Below are positions 29,981-38,058 of a DNA stretch of 64,000 nt, one piece after another. The DNA is taken from NCBI RefSeq assembly GCF_010119975.1, contig NZ_CP048222.1:6238501-6302500 (forward strand), given 5' to 3'. Every line of letters starts with the position of its first letter. Positions within the stretch are counted from its first letter, which is position 1. Under the pieces are notes generated by a model that ran no database searches, was not told where the DNA came from, and saw only the letters and a list, made by a program, of their open reading frames with translations. This stretch comes from Rhodocytophaga rosea (GTDB taxonomy: Bacteria; Bacteroidota; Bacteroidia; Cytophagales; 172606-1). Position numbers and translations under genes: made by a program.

Positions 29981-31231
29981 TTATTCCTGTTTGAGGTTAG
30001 GAAGTGTGATTTTTATCTCCGTTCCTACGCCTGGTTCACTTAACAAAGTAAGCGTACCATTGAGTTTCTCCACACAATTTTTTACTATATATAAACCTAA
30101 GCCTGAACCTTTTGCCTGCATGTTGTGCCGGAAAAACATATCAAATACTTTGGATTGTACCTCCTTTTCTATGCCCTGTCCATTATCCATTATCGTAATT
30201 TCCATGTTATTTTCTTTAGAACTGATGTCTATGGTAATAAAAGCACTTGTATCATCAGATCGATAGTTAATCGAGTTATCAATCAGGTTATTCAACAAAG
30301 TACTGATTAAGAAAGGATCGCTGAAAAATGATTTTGGTTGCTGAACAGACAATTTGAGTGTTACCTGTGCTTCTTCCATTCTTTTCTGCAAGGGAGCCGT
30401 AACCTGTTCGAGTAAACCCTGAAAGTTCACTTCCTTTATTTCAGCATCCATGTATTTAATCTTGGTCACTTCCAGTAAGTTAGCCAGGGTAGAGTTAAGT
30501 TTCTGGGCACTGTCACTGATCATAGCAAGGTATTTTACTGATAATGGATCAGTTAAATCTATCCTGGCAATATTGGTAACCCCTATCAGAGAGGCAAGAG
30601 GACCTTTTAAGTCATGAGACGCTTTATAGACGAAGGTATCGAGTTCTTTATTACGGGAAGTGAGTTGTTCTTCAATATGTTTACGCAAGGTCATTTCTTC
30701 CACCAGCTGTTCATAAGAATCTTTCAGTTCGGCAGTGCGGCTCATCACACGCATTTCCAGGTATTTTTTATACTCGCTCAGTTCCTTGTTTTTATTGAGC
30801 AATAATTTGCGTTGTTCCTTGAGCTGTTCGATAAACCGGCTGTTTTTTACAAGCCGCACAATGGTGCTCACCATCAATTCAGTGGAAAGTTCACTTGTAA
30901 TAAGTACATCCTGAACTCCCATTTTAATAGACCTGGAAATGGCTTTGGCGTCATTCACCGCTGTAATCCAGATGACCGGATACCGCCTGTATGATTTGCT
31001 ATGCTTAAGCTCCTGTAGAAATTGAATAGTAGCCTCTGCCTGGATATCGGCGTCCATCAATATACAGTGCGGCCGGTATTTTTCGATTTCAGCAGGTGCC
31101 AGTGCAATAGATGTAAAATGATGCAAATCAAAGGAATAGGCTACCTCTGCTGCTAATAAAGCCGCATACTGCTCAAAGGCAGCTGTGTCTTCAGTCAGAA
31201 CCAGGATTTTATAGCTGGAAGCCTTTTTCAT
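29981..31231 (-). CDS. Sensor histidine kinase with N-terminal receiver-like domain
   Basis: From the ATG at 31231 the product is 416 residues; the longer frame to 31267 adds 12 residues with no family support. Residues ~5-125 resemble a response-regulator receiver: LTEDTAAF holds the acidic pair, ILMDADI the acceptor aspartate, WITAVND the switch Thr. The conserved lysine near the end (usually YxxKP) is replaced in DVLITSEL, so this receiver may be atypical. A coiled coil follows, then HisKA with the phosphoacceptor in KASHDLKGPLASL, and a HATPase with DNSINYR, DNGQGIEK and GSGLGLYIVKN. It is cytoplasmic, with no membrane segment. No cognate regulator is adjacent. Confidence 0.88.
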   Translation of the reverse strand: MKKASSYKILVLTEDTAAFEQYAALLAAEVAYSFDLHHFTSIALAPAEIEKYRPHCILMDADIQAEATIQFLQELKHSKSYRRYPVIWITAVNDAKAISRSIKMGVQDVLITSELSTELMVSTIVRLVKNSRFIEQLKEQRKLLLNKNKELSEYKKYLEMRVMSRTAELKDSYEQLVEEMTLRKHIEEQLTSRNKELDTFVYKASHDLKGPLASLIGVTNIARIDLTDPLSVKYLAMISDSAQKLNSTLANLLEVTKIKYMDAEIKEVNFQGLLEQVTAPLQKRMEEAQVTLKLSVQQPKSFFSDPFLISTLLNNLIDNSINYRSDDTSAFITIDISSKENNMEITIMDNGQGIEKEVQSKVFDMFFRHNMQAKGSGLGLYIVKNCVEKLNGTLTLLSEPGVGTEIKITLPNLKQE

Positions 31232-31550
31232 ACAAACAGGGATAACACCACACGCAATAAATACCATGTGTATCCGGTGTGCAGTATACTATAATTCCTT
31301 TTGTCAGAAATGGTGTAAATGCTCAGATTTTGTACATGTACCAATCTAATTGATTTTAAGCAGCAAAATGAAGATCTGATTTATGTTGAAACAGGTTCTG
31401 TAAAAAATAAGACACCTTCTAATAGGTACTTTGCGAGAAAAAGTATTATACTGCCTTGATTCCCAGAAACTAGAATAAGGGCCGTTTAGGTAACCGCAAA
31501 CAGTATGTAACCGTGAAAGGTGGACATAATATTTTGGTAATTTTATTAAA
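31232..31550. other. Divergent intergenic region upstream of ppx
   Basis: About 320 bases between divergent genes. It contains two short GTAACCG copies (near 31490 and 31508). No RNA gene or strong hairpin was recognised. Confidence 0.35.
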
Positions 31551-31582
31551 TTGTCACGTCTTATTTTACAATTTTAATTTTC
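31551..31582 (+). promoter_or_regulatory. Possible Bacteroidota-type promoter for the Ppx/GppA gene
   Basis: TTG at 31551-31553 and TAATTTTC at 31575-31582 are separated by 21 bases. This resembles the phylum's -33 TTTG / -7 TAnnTTTG promoter with mismatches. It lies 24 bases before the chosen start codon. Confidence 0.3.
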
Positions 31583-31605
31583 TAACACATACTAACTCTC
31601 TTCTA

Positions 31606-32496
31606 TTGAAACTTGCAGCCATTGACATCGGCTCTAATGCCGCCCGACTACAAATCACCAAAGTACTGCACGATGGGATGCAGGTGAATTTTAAAAAAGT
31701 TGAATATGTGCGTTTCCCGCTCCGCCTGGGCCATGATGTGTTTACTATTCGTGTGATTGGCCCGGACCGGGAGGAAAAGCTTATGAAGCTATTGCATTCT
31801 TTTAAACTGTTGATGGAATTGCATGAAGTGAAAGATTATTTTATATGTGCGACTTCTGCCATGCGGGAGGCTGATAATTCTGCCGAAATTACGTCCAGAG
31901 TCCATGCAAAGCTGGGGATGCGCATTCATGTAATTGAAGGAAGCCGGGAGGCAGAACTTACCAATAGGGCGATTGTGAGTTACCTGATGGCGGATAAAGA
32001 TTATATTCACATAGATGTGGGCGGAGGCAGCACTGAACTGAATCTGTATAAAAATAAGGTAAAAGTGGCAGCTAAATCGTTTAAAATCGGTTCGGTACGC
32101 CACCTGGAACACAGCGAATCACCGCTGACCTGGCGTAAAATGAAAGAGTGGATAGAAGATCATATTCATGGGATGCAAATGCCATTAACCGCCATTGGGA
32201 CTGGAGGTAACATCAGTAAGATTTTTGAAATGGCCGTTAAAAAAACTGAAACCTCCATCACCCGTACCGAAGCGGCCAGGGTGCAATCCTACATAGCCGG
32301 ATTTTCGCTCGATGAACGTATCAATCACCTCCAGCTCAACCCTGACCGGGCAGATGTAATTGTGCCGGCTACGGATATCTACCTGTCGGCGATGAAGTGG
32401 GCGCATGCCGAAGAAATTATTGTGCCGGATGTAGGGCTAAAAGATGGTATTATTCAGATGTTGTACGAAAAGCATAATAAGCCCAAAAGCGGATGA
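31606..32496 (+). CDS. Ppx/GppA-family exopolyphosphatase or pppGpp phosphatase
   Basis: From the TTG at 31606 the protein is 296 residues and begins KLAAIDIGSNAARLQI, the phosphate-1 motif of the ASKHA-fold Ppx/GppA family. The open frame extends to 31513, but the extra 31 residues precede the first beta strand and look non-native. Other motifs are ATSAMREADN, HIDVGGGSTELNLY (phosphate-2) and IGTGGNISK. The family hydrolyses inorganic polyphosphate or converts pppGpp to ppGpp; sequence reading cannot separate these. It is the short single-domain form without the C-terminal HD-like domain of E. coli Ppx. scoA follows 68 bases later. Confidence 0.9.
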   Translation: MKLAAIDIGSNAARLQITKVLHDGMQVNFKKVEYVRFPLRLGHDVFTIRVIGPDREEKLMKLLHSFKLLMELHEVKDYFICATSAMREADNSAEITSRVHAKLGMRIHVIEGSREAELTNRAIVSYLMADKDYIHIDVGGGSTELNLYKNKVKVAAKSFKIGSVRHLEHSESPLTWRKMKEWIEDHIHGMQMPLTAIGTGGNISKIFEMAVKKTETSITRTEAARVQSYIAGFSLDERINHLQLNPDRADVIVPATDIYLSAMKWAHAEEIIVPDVGLKDGIIQMLYEKHNKPKSG

Positions 32497-32563
32497 ATCT
32501 TTAAAATCCTAAACTGGAAAAGATTTAAAAAATCGGGTGGATTATTTTAAATTTTCTGATGAT

Positions 32564-33259
32564 ATGATAAACAAAGTGTTTGAAAACGCAGACCAGGCTA
32601 TAGCCGATATACCAGATGGTGTTACCCTGATGCTGGGCGGTTTTGGTTTGTGCGGCATTCCTGAAAATTGCATCAGTGCTTTACTGAGGAAGAATATCAA
32701 AAACCTCACCTGTATTTCCAACAATGCTGGGGTAGACGATTTTGGAATTGGTCTTATGTTGAAAGGGCGGCAGATAAAAAAAATGATATCTTCTTATGTA
32801 GGAGAGAACGCAGAATTTGAACGCCAGTTGCTCTCTGGCGAGCTGGAAGTAGAACTTATTCCGCAGGGTACACTGGCAGAAAGAATACGTGCCGGCGGAG
32901 CTGGAATTCCTGCTTTTTTCACCCCAGCTGGCTATGGTACCGAAGTTGCCGAAGGCAAAGAAACCAGGGAGTTCGACGGAAAAATGTACCTGATGGAAAA
33001 GTGGCTGAGGGCTGATTTTTCACTGGTAAAAGCCTGGAAAGGGGATACAGCCGGAAATCTGATTTACCGGGGTACTGCCCGGAATTTTAACCCGATGATG
33101 GCTACTGCCGGAAAGATAACTATTGCAGAGGTAGAGGAACTCGTTCCTGTAGGCACGCTGGACCCCAATCAAGTGCATACACCTGGAATTTTTGTGCAGC
33201 GTATTTTTCAGGGACAACAGTATGAAAAGCGCATCGAACAAAGAACGGTGAGGGGATAA
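32564..33259 (+). CDS. scoA: 3-oxoacid CoA-transferase subunit A
   Basis: From the ATG at 32564 the protein is 231 residues and starts [19 protein letters not shown], as typical ScoA/AtoD subunits do. A GTG at 32537 would add nine residues. It has the family motif [14 protein letters not shown] and [15 protein letters not shown], and later [16 protein letters not shown]. With ScoB it forms a CoA transferase that moves CoA from succinyl-CoA (or acetyl-CoA) to acetoacetate. The active-site glutamate is on subunit B. scoA and scoB are usually adjacent or overlapping; here 513 bases containing another gene separate them. Confidence 0.95.
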   Translation: MINKVFENADQAIADIPDGVTLMLGGFGLCGIPENCISALLRKNIKNLTCISNNAGVDDFGIGLMLKGRQIKKMISSYVGENAEFERQLLSGELEVELIPQGTLAERIRAGGAGIPAFFTPAGYGTEVAEGKETREFDGKMYLMEKWLRADFSLVKAWKGDTAGNLIYRGTARNFNPMMATAGKITIAEVEELVPVGTLDPNQVHTPGIFVQRIFQGQQYEKRIEQRTVRG

Positions 33260-33263
33260 ATTA

Positions 33264-33286
33264 GGAAATGTGAGAATGTGAAAATG
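33264..33286 (+). repeat. Left arm of inverted repeat flanking the four-helix-bundle gene
   Basis: This 23-base sequence starts five bases after the scoA stop codon and is built of GAAAATGT-like units (GGAAATGTGAGAATGTG and onward). Its reverse complement matches the ACATTTTC tandem array at 33715-33770 at 21 of 23 positions. The other two positions are G-U pairs in RNA, so a continuous 23-bp stem is possible. Confidence 0.75.
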
Positions 33287-33364
33287 AGCAGGGAATATGT
33301 AGTGGAATTAAGTGTTGTCTGATATGTCAGTGGGATAGAAGTAAATACATAAGTTGAGTGCGGT

Positions 33365-33715
33365 ATGGAGGAAAAAAAAGAAAATATTATTATCAGGTTG
33401 AGTTTTGAATTTGCCTTAAATATTGTTGAATATGCAGAGATGCTGGAGGAAAAAAGAAAATTTGTTATAGCAAATCAATTGCTAAAAAGTGGAACATCTA
33501 TTGGTGCCAACATCCGGGAAGCACAAAACGCAGAGAGTAAAAATGATTTTATACACAAATTTAAGATAGCAGCCAAGGAAGCAGATGAAACAGAGTATTG
33601 GCTGTTGCTATGTAAATTTGCAAAAAACTATCCCGACTCACAACTTCTACTCGATAAGCTGTATGAAATGAAAAAGATCATTTCTAAAATCATTATTACT
33701 TCCAAAATAAAATAA
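33365..33715 (+). CDS. Four-helix-bundle protein (S23 / 23S rRNA IVS family) between scoA and scoB
   Basis: The 116-residue protein is all-helical and shows the S23/IVS family pattern. A first helix includes RLSFEFALNIVEYAEML. The conserved block NQLLKSGTSIGANIREAQNA follows, then KIAAKEADETEYWLLL, then a C-terminal basic helix ending KKIISKIIITSKIK. The family was first seen in intervening sequences of 23S rRNA in Leptospira and relatives and is related to the Avd accessory protein of diversity-generating retroelements. Here it lies between the two subunits of a CoA transferase, with complementary repeats on both sides. No reverse transcriptase or variable repeat is nearby. Biochemical role unknown; nucleic-acid binding is inferred. 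Confidence 0.9.
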   Translation: MEEKKENIIIRLSFEFALNIVEYAEMLEEKRKFVIANQLLKSGTSIGANIREAQNAESKNDFIHKFKIAAKEADETEYWLLLCKFAKNYPDSQLLLDKLYEMKKIISKIIITSKIK

Positions 33716-33770
33716 CATTTTCACATTTTCACATTTTCACATTTTCACATTTTCACATTTTCACATTTTC
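33715..33770 (+). repeat. Seven-copy 8-bp tandem repeat (ACATTTTC)
   Basis: Seven identical ACATTTTC units run from 33715, overlapping the last base of the four-helix-bundle stop codon, to 33770. The array ends two bases before the scoB start codon at 33773. Any three units can pair with the left arm at 33264-33286. Its position covers the scoB translation initiation region, so copy number could influence scoB expression by slippage or structure. Confidence 0.93.
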
Positions 33771-33772
33771 TT

Positions 33773-34429
33773 ATGTTAGATAAACACGGAATCGCCAAAC
33801 GAATTGCCAGAGAAATAAAAGATGGAATGTATGTGAACCTGGGAATAGGTATTCCAACACTGGTGGCTAATTATATTCCTCAGGGAATTAATGTGGTATT
33901 ACAATCAGAAAATGGATTGCTGGGGATTGGGCCTTTTCCTCAGGAGCACGAAGTAGATCCGGATCTGATCAATGCCGGAAAACAAACCATAACCATGCTG
34001 CCAGGATCATCTATATTCAGTTCTGCGGATAGTTTTGCGATGATACGGGGAGGACATGTTCAGTTAACGATTCTGGGAGCGATGGAGGTATCGGAAAATG
34101 GGGATATTGCTAACTGGAAGATTCCTGGCAAACTGGTAAAAGGAATGGGAGGTGCCATGGATCTGGTAGCTTCTGCTGAGAATATTATCGTAGCCATGCA
34201 GCATGTGAGTAAAAATGGCGCTTCTAAATTACTCAAAGAATGTTCATTGCCACTTACCGGTTTAAAATGTGTAAAAAAGATTGTAACCGAACTGGCTGTT
34301 CTAGATGTGTTACCGGAAGGTGGATTTAAACTCATCGAACGGGCACCAGGGATTACAGTAGAGCAGATCAAACAAGCCACTGAAGGTAGACTGGTAATAG
34401 GAGGGGAGATACCGGAAATGGTGATTTAG
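33773..34429 (+). CDS. scoB: 3-oxoacid CoA-transferase subunit B
   Basis: The 218-residue protein carries the catalytic motif [13 protein letters not shown] with the active-site glutamate at Glu46, which forms the glutamyl-CoA thioester during transfer. [19 protein letters not shown] near the start and [19 protein letters not shown] in the middle are standard for ScoB/AtoA. It partners ScoA in interconversion of acetoacetate and acetoacetyl-CoA. The start codon lies two bases after the tandem repeat. The HMG-CoA lyase gene in the same region suggests a shared role in leucine or ketone-body catabolism. Confidence 0.95.
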   Translation: MLDKHGIAKRIAREIKDGMYVNLGIGIPTLVANYIPQGINVVLQSENGLLGIGPFPQEHEVDPDLINAGKQTITMLPGSSIFSSADSFAMIRGGHVQLTILGAMEVSENGDIANWKIPGKLVKGMGGAMDLVASAENIIVAMQHVSKNGASKLLKECSLPLTGLKCVKKIVTELAVLDVLPEGGFKLIERAPGITVEQIKQATEGRLVIGGEIPEMVI

Positions 34430-34515
34430 TACCTTTTTAGGCAAACAAACATATACTTGTGAAGCCATTCAATAGTGAGAATAAAAGATACTATAAGCAC
34501 TACTTATTACTTGCA

Positions 34516-35226
34516 TTAATCATTTGTCAGGCTGATCTCGTCTTTCTGAGAATCGAGCAGTTTGCCATTCTGGCATTTGAGCACCCTGGCCGGATGTGCC
34601 TGTAAAAAAGTATGGTTGTGGGTGGCCATCAATACGGCGGTTCCGCTCCGGTTAATTTCCAGAAATAATTGCAGAATACCTTCAGCTACCTCAGGGTCCA
34701 GGTTTCCGGTAGGCTCATCGGCAAAAAGAATCTGTGGCTCGTTAATGAGGGCACGTGCAATTACTACCCGCTGCTGTTCACCACCTGAAAGCTGATGGGG
34801 CATTTTATTTCCCACTGAGCCTAATCCTACCCGCATAAGTACTTCAGCCAGGCGGTTTTTCATTTTACCGCTGTCATGCCAGCCGGTGGCTTTCATTACA
34901 AAGAGTAGGTTTTCTGCCACATTGCGGTCAGGGAAAAGCTGGAAGTCCTGAAATACAATTCCCACTTTACGCCGCAAAAAAGGAATTTCGCTCCGCTTGA
35001 TCTTGTGAATATGAAAACCAGCCACATTCATTTCACCGGAACGCAGGGGCAGATCGGCATATAAGGTTTTCAGTAAAGAACTTTTTCCGCCGCCGGTCCG
35101 GCCGATCAGGTATACAAATTCGCCCTTATGGATTTCAAAACTGGCTTTGCTGATCACCGTCTGGTATTCCTGTAAGATATAGGCATTTTTGGCTTCAACA
35201 ATAGGGGCTTCAGAAAATGGATTCAT
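34516..35226 (-). CDS. ftsE: Cell-division ABC transporter ATPase FtsE
   Basis: The 236-residue ATPase has Walker A GRTGGGKSSLLK, Q-loop VFQDFQLFPDRNVAENL, signature LSGGEQQRV, Walker B ILFADEPTGNLDP and the switch histidine in MATHNHTF. DFQLFPDRNVxENLxF is typical of FtsE rather than LolD. FtsE pairs with the membrane protein FtsX to activate peptidoglycan hydrolases at the division site. ftsX is not adjacent, which is usual in this phylum. It starts two bases after the stop of the small upstream gene, so the two are one transcript. Confidence 0.9.
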   Translation of the reverse strand: MNPFSEAPIVEAKNAYILQEYQTVISKASFEIHKGEFVYLIGRTGGGKSSLLKTLYADLPLRSGEMNVAGFHIHKIKRSEIPFLRRKVGIVFQDFQLFPDRNVAENLLFVMKATGWHDSGKMKNRLAEVLMRVGLGSVGNKMPHQLSGGEQQRVVIARALINEPQILFADEPTGNLDPEVAEGILQLFLEINRSGTAVLMATHNHTFLQAHPARVLKCQNGKLLDSQKDEISLTND

Positions 35227-35228
35227 GG

Positions 35229-35447
35229 TTAAAGTTCTAATTTCTGCAATTTTCCGAATGGTAAATCAAGTATTAATTTTTCCAGTGCCGTTTCTTTTCC
35301 TTCCAGGCCATATTTTATCATATCTTTTTCTTTTAAAGGCCTGTCGGCACGAAAATAGGCAATAAGTACAAAATTTTCATCCCGGAGCTGAATATAATCA
35401 GGAATTTTGGCTTTGCCTTTTACTTTAATAATGTACATCGGATGCAA
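35229..35447 (-). CDS. Small hypothetical protein upstream of ftsE
   Basis: The 72-residue product (or 69 residues from the second ATG at 35438, giving MYIIKVKGKAKIPDYIQ) has no membrane segment. It shows strands and a helix typical of a small cytoplasmic domain (DENFVLIAYFRADRPL, KETALEKLILDLPFG). Two bases separate it from ftsE, so it is translationally linked to that gene. No family was recognised. The tight linkage suggests a role in the same process, which is inference. Confidence 0.72.
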   Translation of the reverse strand: MHPMYIIKVKGKAKIPDYIQLRDENFVLIAYFRADRPLKEKDMIKYGLEGKETALEKLILDLPFGKLQKLEL

Positions 35448-35938
35448 TGGCTTTGCTTTATATTGTACTAGTTTAAATATACGATAAAGCTATTTGTTAA
35501 TGATTATGCAAAAGTCTTAACAAAAACCCAGAATAAAAATGCCTTGCCTGTGAATTATCCAGCCCTGCTATTACTAATCCTTTAGCTGATAATACTAAGT
35601 ATATTAAAGTTCAGTTAAATTTTGCCAGTTCCTTGAAAGACACAATTTTATTTGTAATATTGCTGTAAATTTTTTAACTATTCTAGGAATAGCAAAAAAA
35701 TACGAAATATTGGCTATGAAAGCATATAGTTCAGGAATTACTTTATACAGTTTAATAACCGCTTGCCATCGCCTTATTCCCATTTAAAATAAAAGTTTAT
35801 CCTCATATACTTTTTTACCATAAGATGTATTGTAGAAATAATAAGCCCTCGATAAATTAATTCTTATAACCTCGCATGTAAACTCATAGAGTATTAGAAA
35901 AAGACTAATTTTACACCAAATTTTATTTTGTTCATTAT
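35448..35938. other. Divergent intergenic region between the ftsE operon and the Lrp gene
   Basis: About 490 AT-rich bases. Both promoters should lie here. No RNA gene, long inverted repeat or clear operator was recognised. Confidence 0.35.
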
Positions 35939-36421
35939 ATGACTACAGCCATTAAACTCGACCAGACTGATCGGAAAATTTTGGAAATTTTGCAAAACAA
36001 TGCAAAAATTACAAATGCCTTGCTATCCAAAGAAATTGGATTATCTCCAGCGCCCACCCTGGAAAGAGTAAAGAAATTAGAAAATGCCGGCCTGATCCGG
36101 AGCTACCATGCCCAGTTAGACACTGAAAAAGTTGGCTTAGGTGTAACTACCTTTGTACAGGTTTCCCTCATCGGACATAAGAAGGCCTATATTGATGCTT
36201 TCGTAGAGAAAATAAAGAGTATTGAAGAAATTATTGAGTGCCATCATATTACCGGAAGCGGCGATTTCCTGCTAAAAATTATTTCTAAAGACATTGCCTC
36301 GTATCAGAAACTAATGCTGGAGCGGGTAAGTGATATTGAAGAAATAGACAGTATGCAGTCGATGGTGATTCTTTCGACATTCAAAAACAGCAAAGTATTG
36401 CCTATTCCATCCCAGCAATAA
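35939..36421 (+). CDS. Lrp/AsnC-family transcriptional regulator
   Basis: The 160-residue protein has an N-terminal winged helix (TDRKILEILQNNAKITNALL, then GLSPAPTLERVKKLENAGLI). A C-terminal RAM (ligand-binding) domain follows (VGLGVTTFVQVSLIGHKKAY, then IIECHHITGSGDFLLKI). These are standard for Lrp/AsnC regulators, which respond to amino acids and bind DNA as oligomers. It is monocistronic, with a strong bidirectional terminator behind it. Its targets cannot be told from the context; the downstream susCD genes are convergent. Confidence 0.93.
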   Translation: MTTAIKLDQTDRKILEILQNNAKITNALLSKEIGLSPAPTLERVKKLENAGLIRSYHAQLDTEKVGLGVTTFVQVSLIGHKKAYIDAFVEKIKSIEEIIECHHITGSGDFLLKIISKDIASYQKLMLERVSDIEEIDSMQSMVILSTFKNSKVLPIPSQQ

Positions 36422-36469
36422 TCCTGTCACTCTGCTGGGTAGAAGTAAAGCTTTCTGCAGCCACAAAAT

Positions 36470-36506
36470 AAAAAACCTTTCCAGCTAACTACTGGAAAGG
36501 TTTTTT
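36470..36506. terminator. Bidirectional terminator between lrp-type gene and susD
   Basis: A perfect 15-bp stem (36470-36484 with 36492-36506; AACCTTTCCAG core) with a seven-base loop has an A-run on one side and a T-run on the other, serving both convergent genes. Confidence 0.9.
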
Positions 36507-36523
36507 ATTTTGGAATGAATGGC

Positions 36524-38002
36524 TTATTGATCCCACCACACTTTATTATTGATATCATTCACACCCCCTTGCCGGGCAATGGCTGCTTCTACGTTTTCTT
36601 TGTTAAGCGAAAATTCAAAGCTAGGGTATATAAAACGTACCGGAATACGGTTGCCATTTACATTGGATGCGCCAGGCGTAAGTGCCGGAACATTGGTTCT
36701 TCTCCAGTCAAACCAGGCTTCCAGACCTGTATAAAACAAGGCGATCCATTTTTGCGTCCCGATCAATTCCAGTGCTGTTGCCGGATTAAAGGCGACACCG
36801 GTTTGTTCCAGGTAGCCTACTGGTACAGTTAACCCGTAATAATTGAATGAACCTGTTACACCGGCTTCATAATAATCTTTTGCGGTACCAGTAATCAGGC
36901 CTTTCTGGGCGGCTTCGGCCAGAATAAACTGCAATTCCGGATAGGTCATAATAATGCCTTTGGCAATGGACAGATCTTTTGGAGTAGGGGTAAGAAAGCC
37001 ATCTATATAGTAAGAAGGCCCGATACGGGATAAGAAATTAGCGCCTCCATTGTATTGCAAAGCGGCTACATCATCGAGTCCGTTGGGTACGCCAACATAT
37101 ACCGGATTGGCTGTGCCAGCAGAGGCAGGGGTAGGACGGGCAAAAACCTGTAATCGGGGATCACTGAGCTGCTGTAATTTGTCGCCCATTGTTTTGCTCA
37201 GGCGGAATTCATTCACTGAACCTATCCGTGACGTGTATAAAGGAAACTGGTTGGGTACCGTAGGCAGATATTGAAGGGCCGCATTGTCGTCGTTGGACGT
37301 AAATATAGGCGTAGCCGTTGGATTTGTCAGAATAGCCTGCATCTCAGCACCTACATTGCGCCGGTTAGAAATGCGCATCAGATACCGCAAACGCAGGGAA
37401 TTGGCCAGTTTTTTCCATTTGGAAACATTTCCCCCAAATAAAATATCTCCACTTACAATCTCAGCCGTAGAACCCAGTAAATCGTTAGCTGTTGCCAGGT
37501 CGGCGAGAATGCCATTGTAAATCTCTTCCTGGGTATCAAACTTAGGGTATACTACTTTTTCTTTGCCTTTTGCTGCTTCGGAGTATGGCGCATCTCCATA
37601 GCAGTCGGTTACCAGCGACATCATCCAGGACTTCATTACCAGAGAAATACCCATATAATTGCTCTGTCCGGCTTTTTCGGCAATCGCATATATATTATTT
37701 ACATCCCTCAGGTTGGTATACATGGTACTCCAGATCCCGTTAATTTCTCCCCATTGATACCGGTCTTCGTTTACAAACTGGATTTTTGCTGTTTGCTGAA
37801 TAACAATATTGCCAATACCCCAGGAGGTTCCCATTACTTCATTCACCGTAGAGCGGATCACATTCGGCAGCAACAGGTCTGGAGTAACGGAATTAGGAAC
37901 GTTTGGATTGGTATTGATTTCTTCAAAATCCTTATCGCAGGCATTGAACACTAGCAGTGCCAGGCATAGGAATACGGGCTTTAGATTTATATATCGTTTC
38001 AT
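36524..38002 (-). CDS. SusD/RagB-like outer-membrane lipoprotein
   Basis: The 492-residue protein has a lipoprotein signal with lipobox VFNAC (Cys22), followed by DKDFEEINTNPNVPN, which is common at the mature start of SusD-like proteins. The C-terminal region contains YPELQFILAEAA and WIALFYTGLEAWFDWRRTNVP, characteristic of the SusD-like_2 group. SusD proteins sit on the cell surface as a lid for the SusC channel and bind the ligand. It lies 56 bases downstream of susC on the same strand. No glycoside hydrolase is nearby, so the ligand may not be a glycan. Confidence 0.93.
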   Translation of the reverse strand: MKRYINLKPVFLCLALLVFNACDKDFEEINTNPNVPNSVTPDLLLPNVIRSTVNEVMGTSWGIGNIVIQQTAKIQFVNEDRYQWGEINGIWSTMYTNLRDVNNIYAIAEKAGQSNYMGISLVMKSWMMSLVTDCYGDAPYSEAAKGKEKVVYPKFDTQEEIYNGILADLATANDLLGSTAEIVSGDILFGGNVSKWKKLANSLRLRYLMRISNRRNVGAEMQAILTNPTATPIFTSNDDNAALQYLPTVPNQFPLYTSRIGSVNEFRLSKTMGDKLQQLSDPRLQVFARPTPASAGTANPVYVGVPNGLDDVAALQYNGGANFLSRIGPSYYIDGFLTPTPKDLSIAKGIIMTYPELQFILAEAAQKGLITGTAKDYYEAGVTGSFNYYGLTVPVGYLEQTGVAFNPATALELIGTQKWIALFYTGLEAWFDWRRTNVPALTPGASNVNGNRIPVRFIYPSFEFSLNKENVEAAIARQGGVNDINNKVWWDQ

Positions 38003-38058
38003 AATTTAGTCAATTGTCATTGGTGAATTATTCATTTGTTCATGGAAATTGAGCTGTA

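Noticed and set aside
33715-33770. Tandem array considered as a CRISPR array
   Set aside because: The unit is only 8 bases with no spacers and no cas genes are near; it is a simple tandem repeat.
33264-33770. Diversity-generating retroelement around the Avd-like gene
   Set aside because: No reverse transcriptase, template repeat or variable repeat was found near the four-helix-bundle gene.
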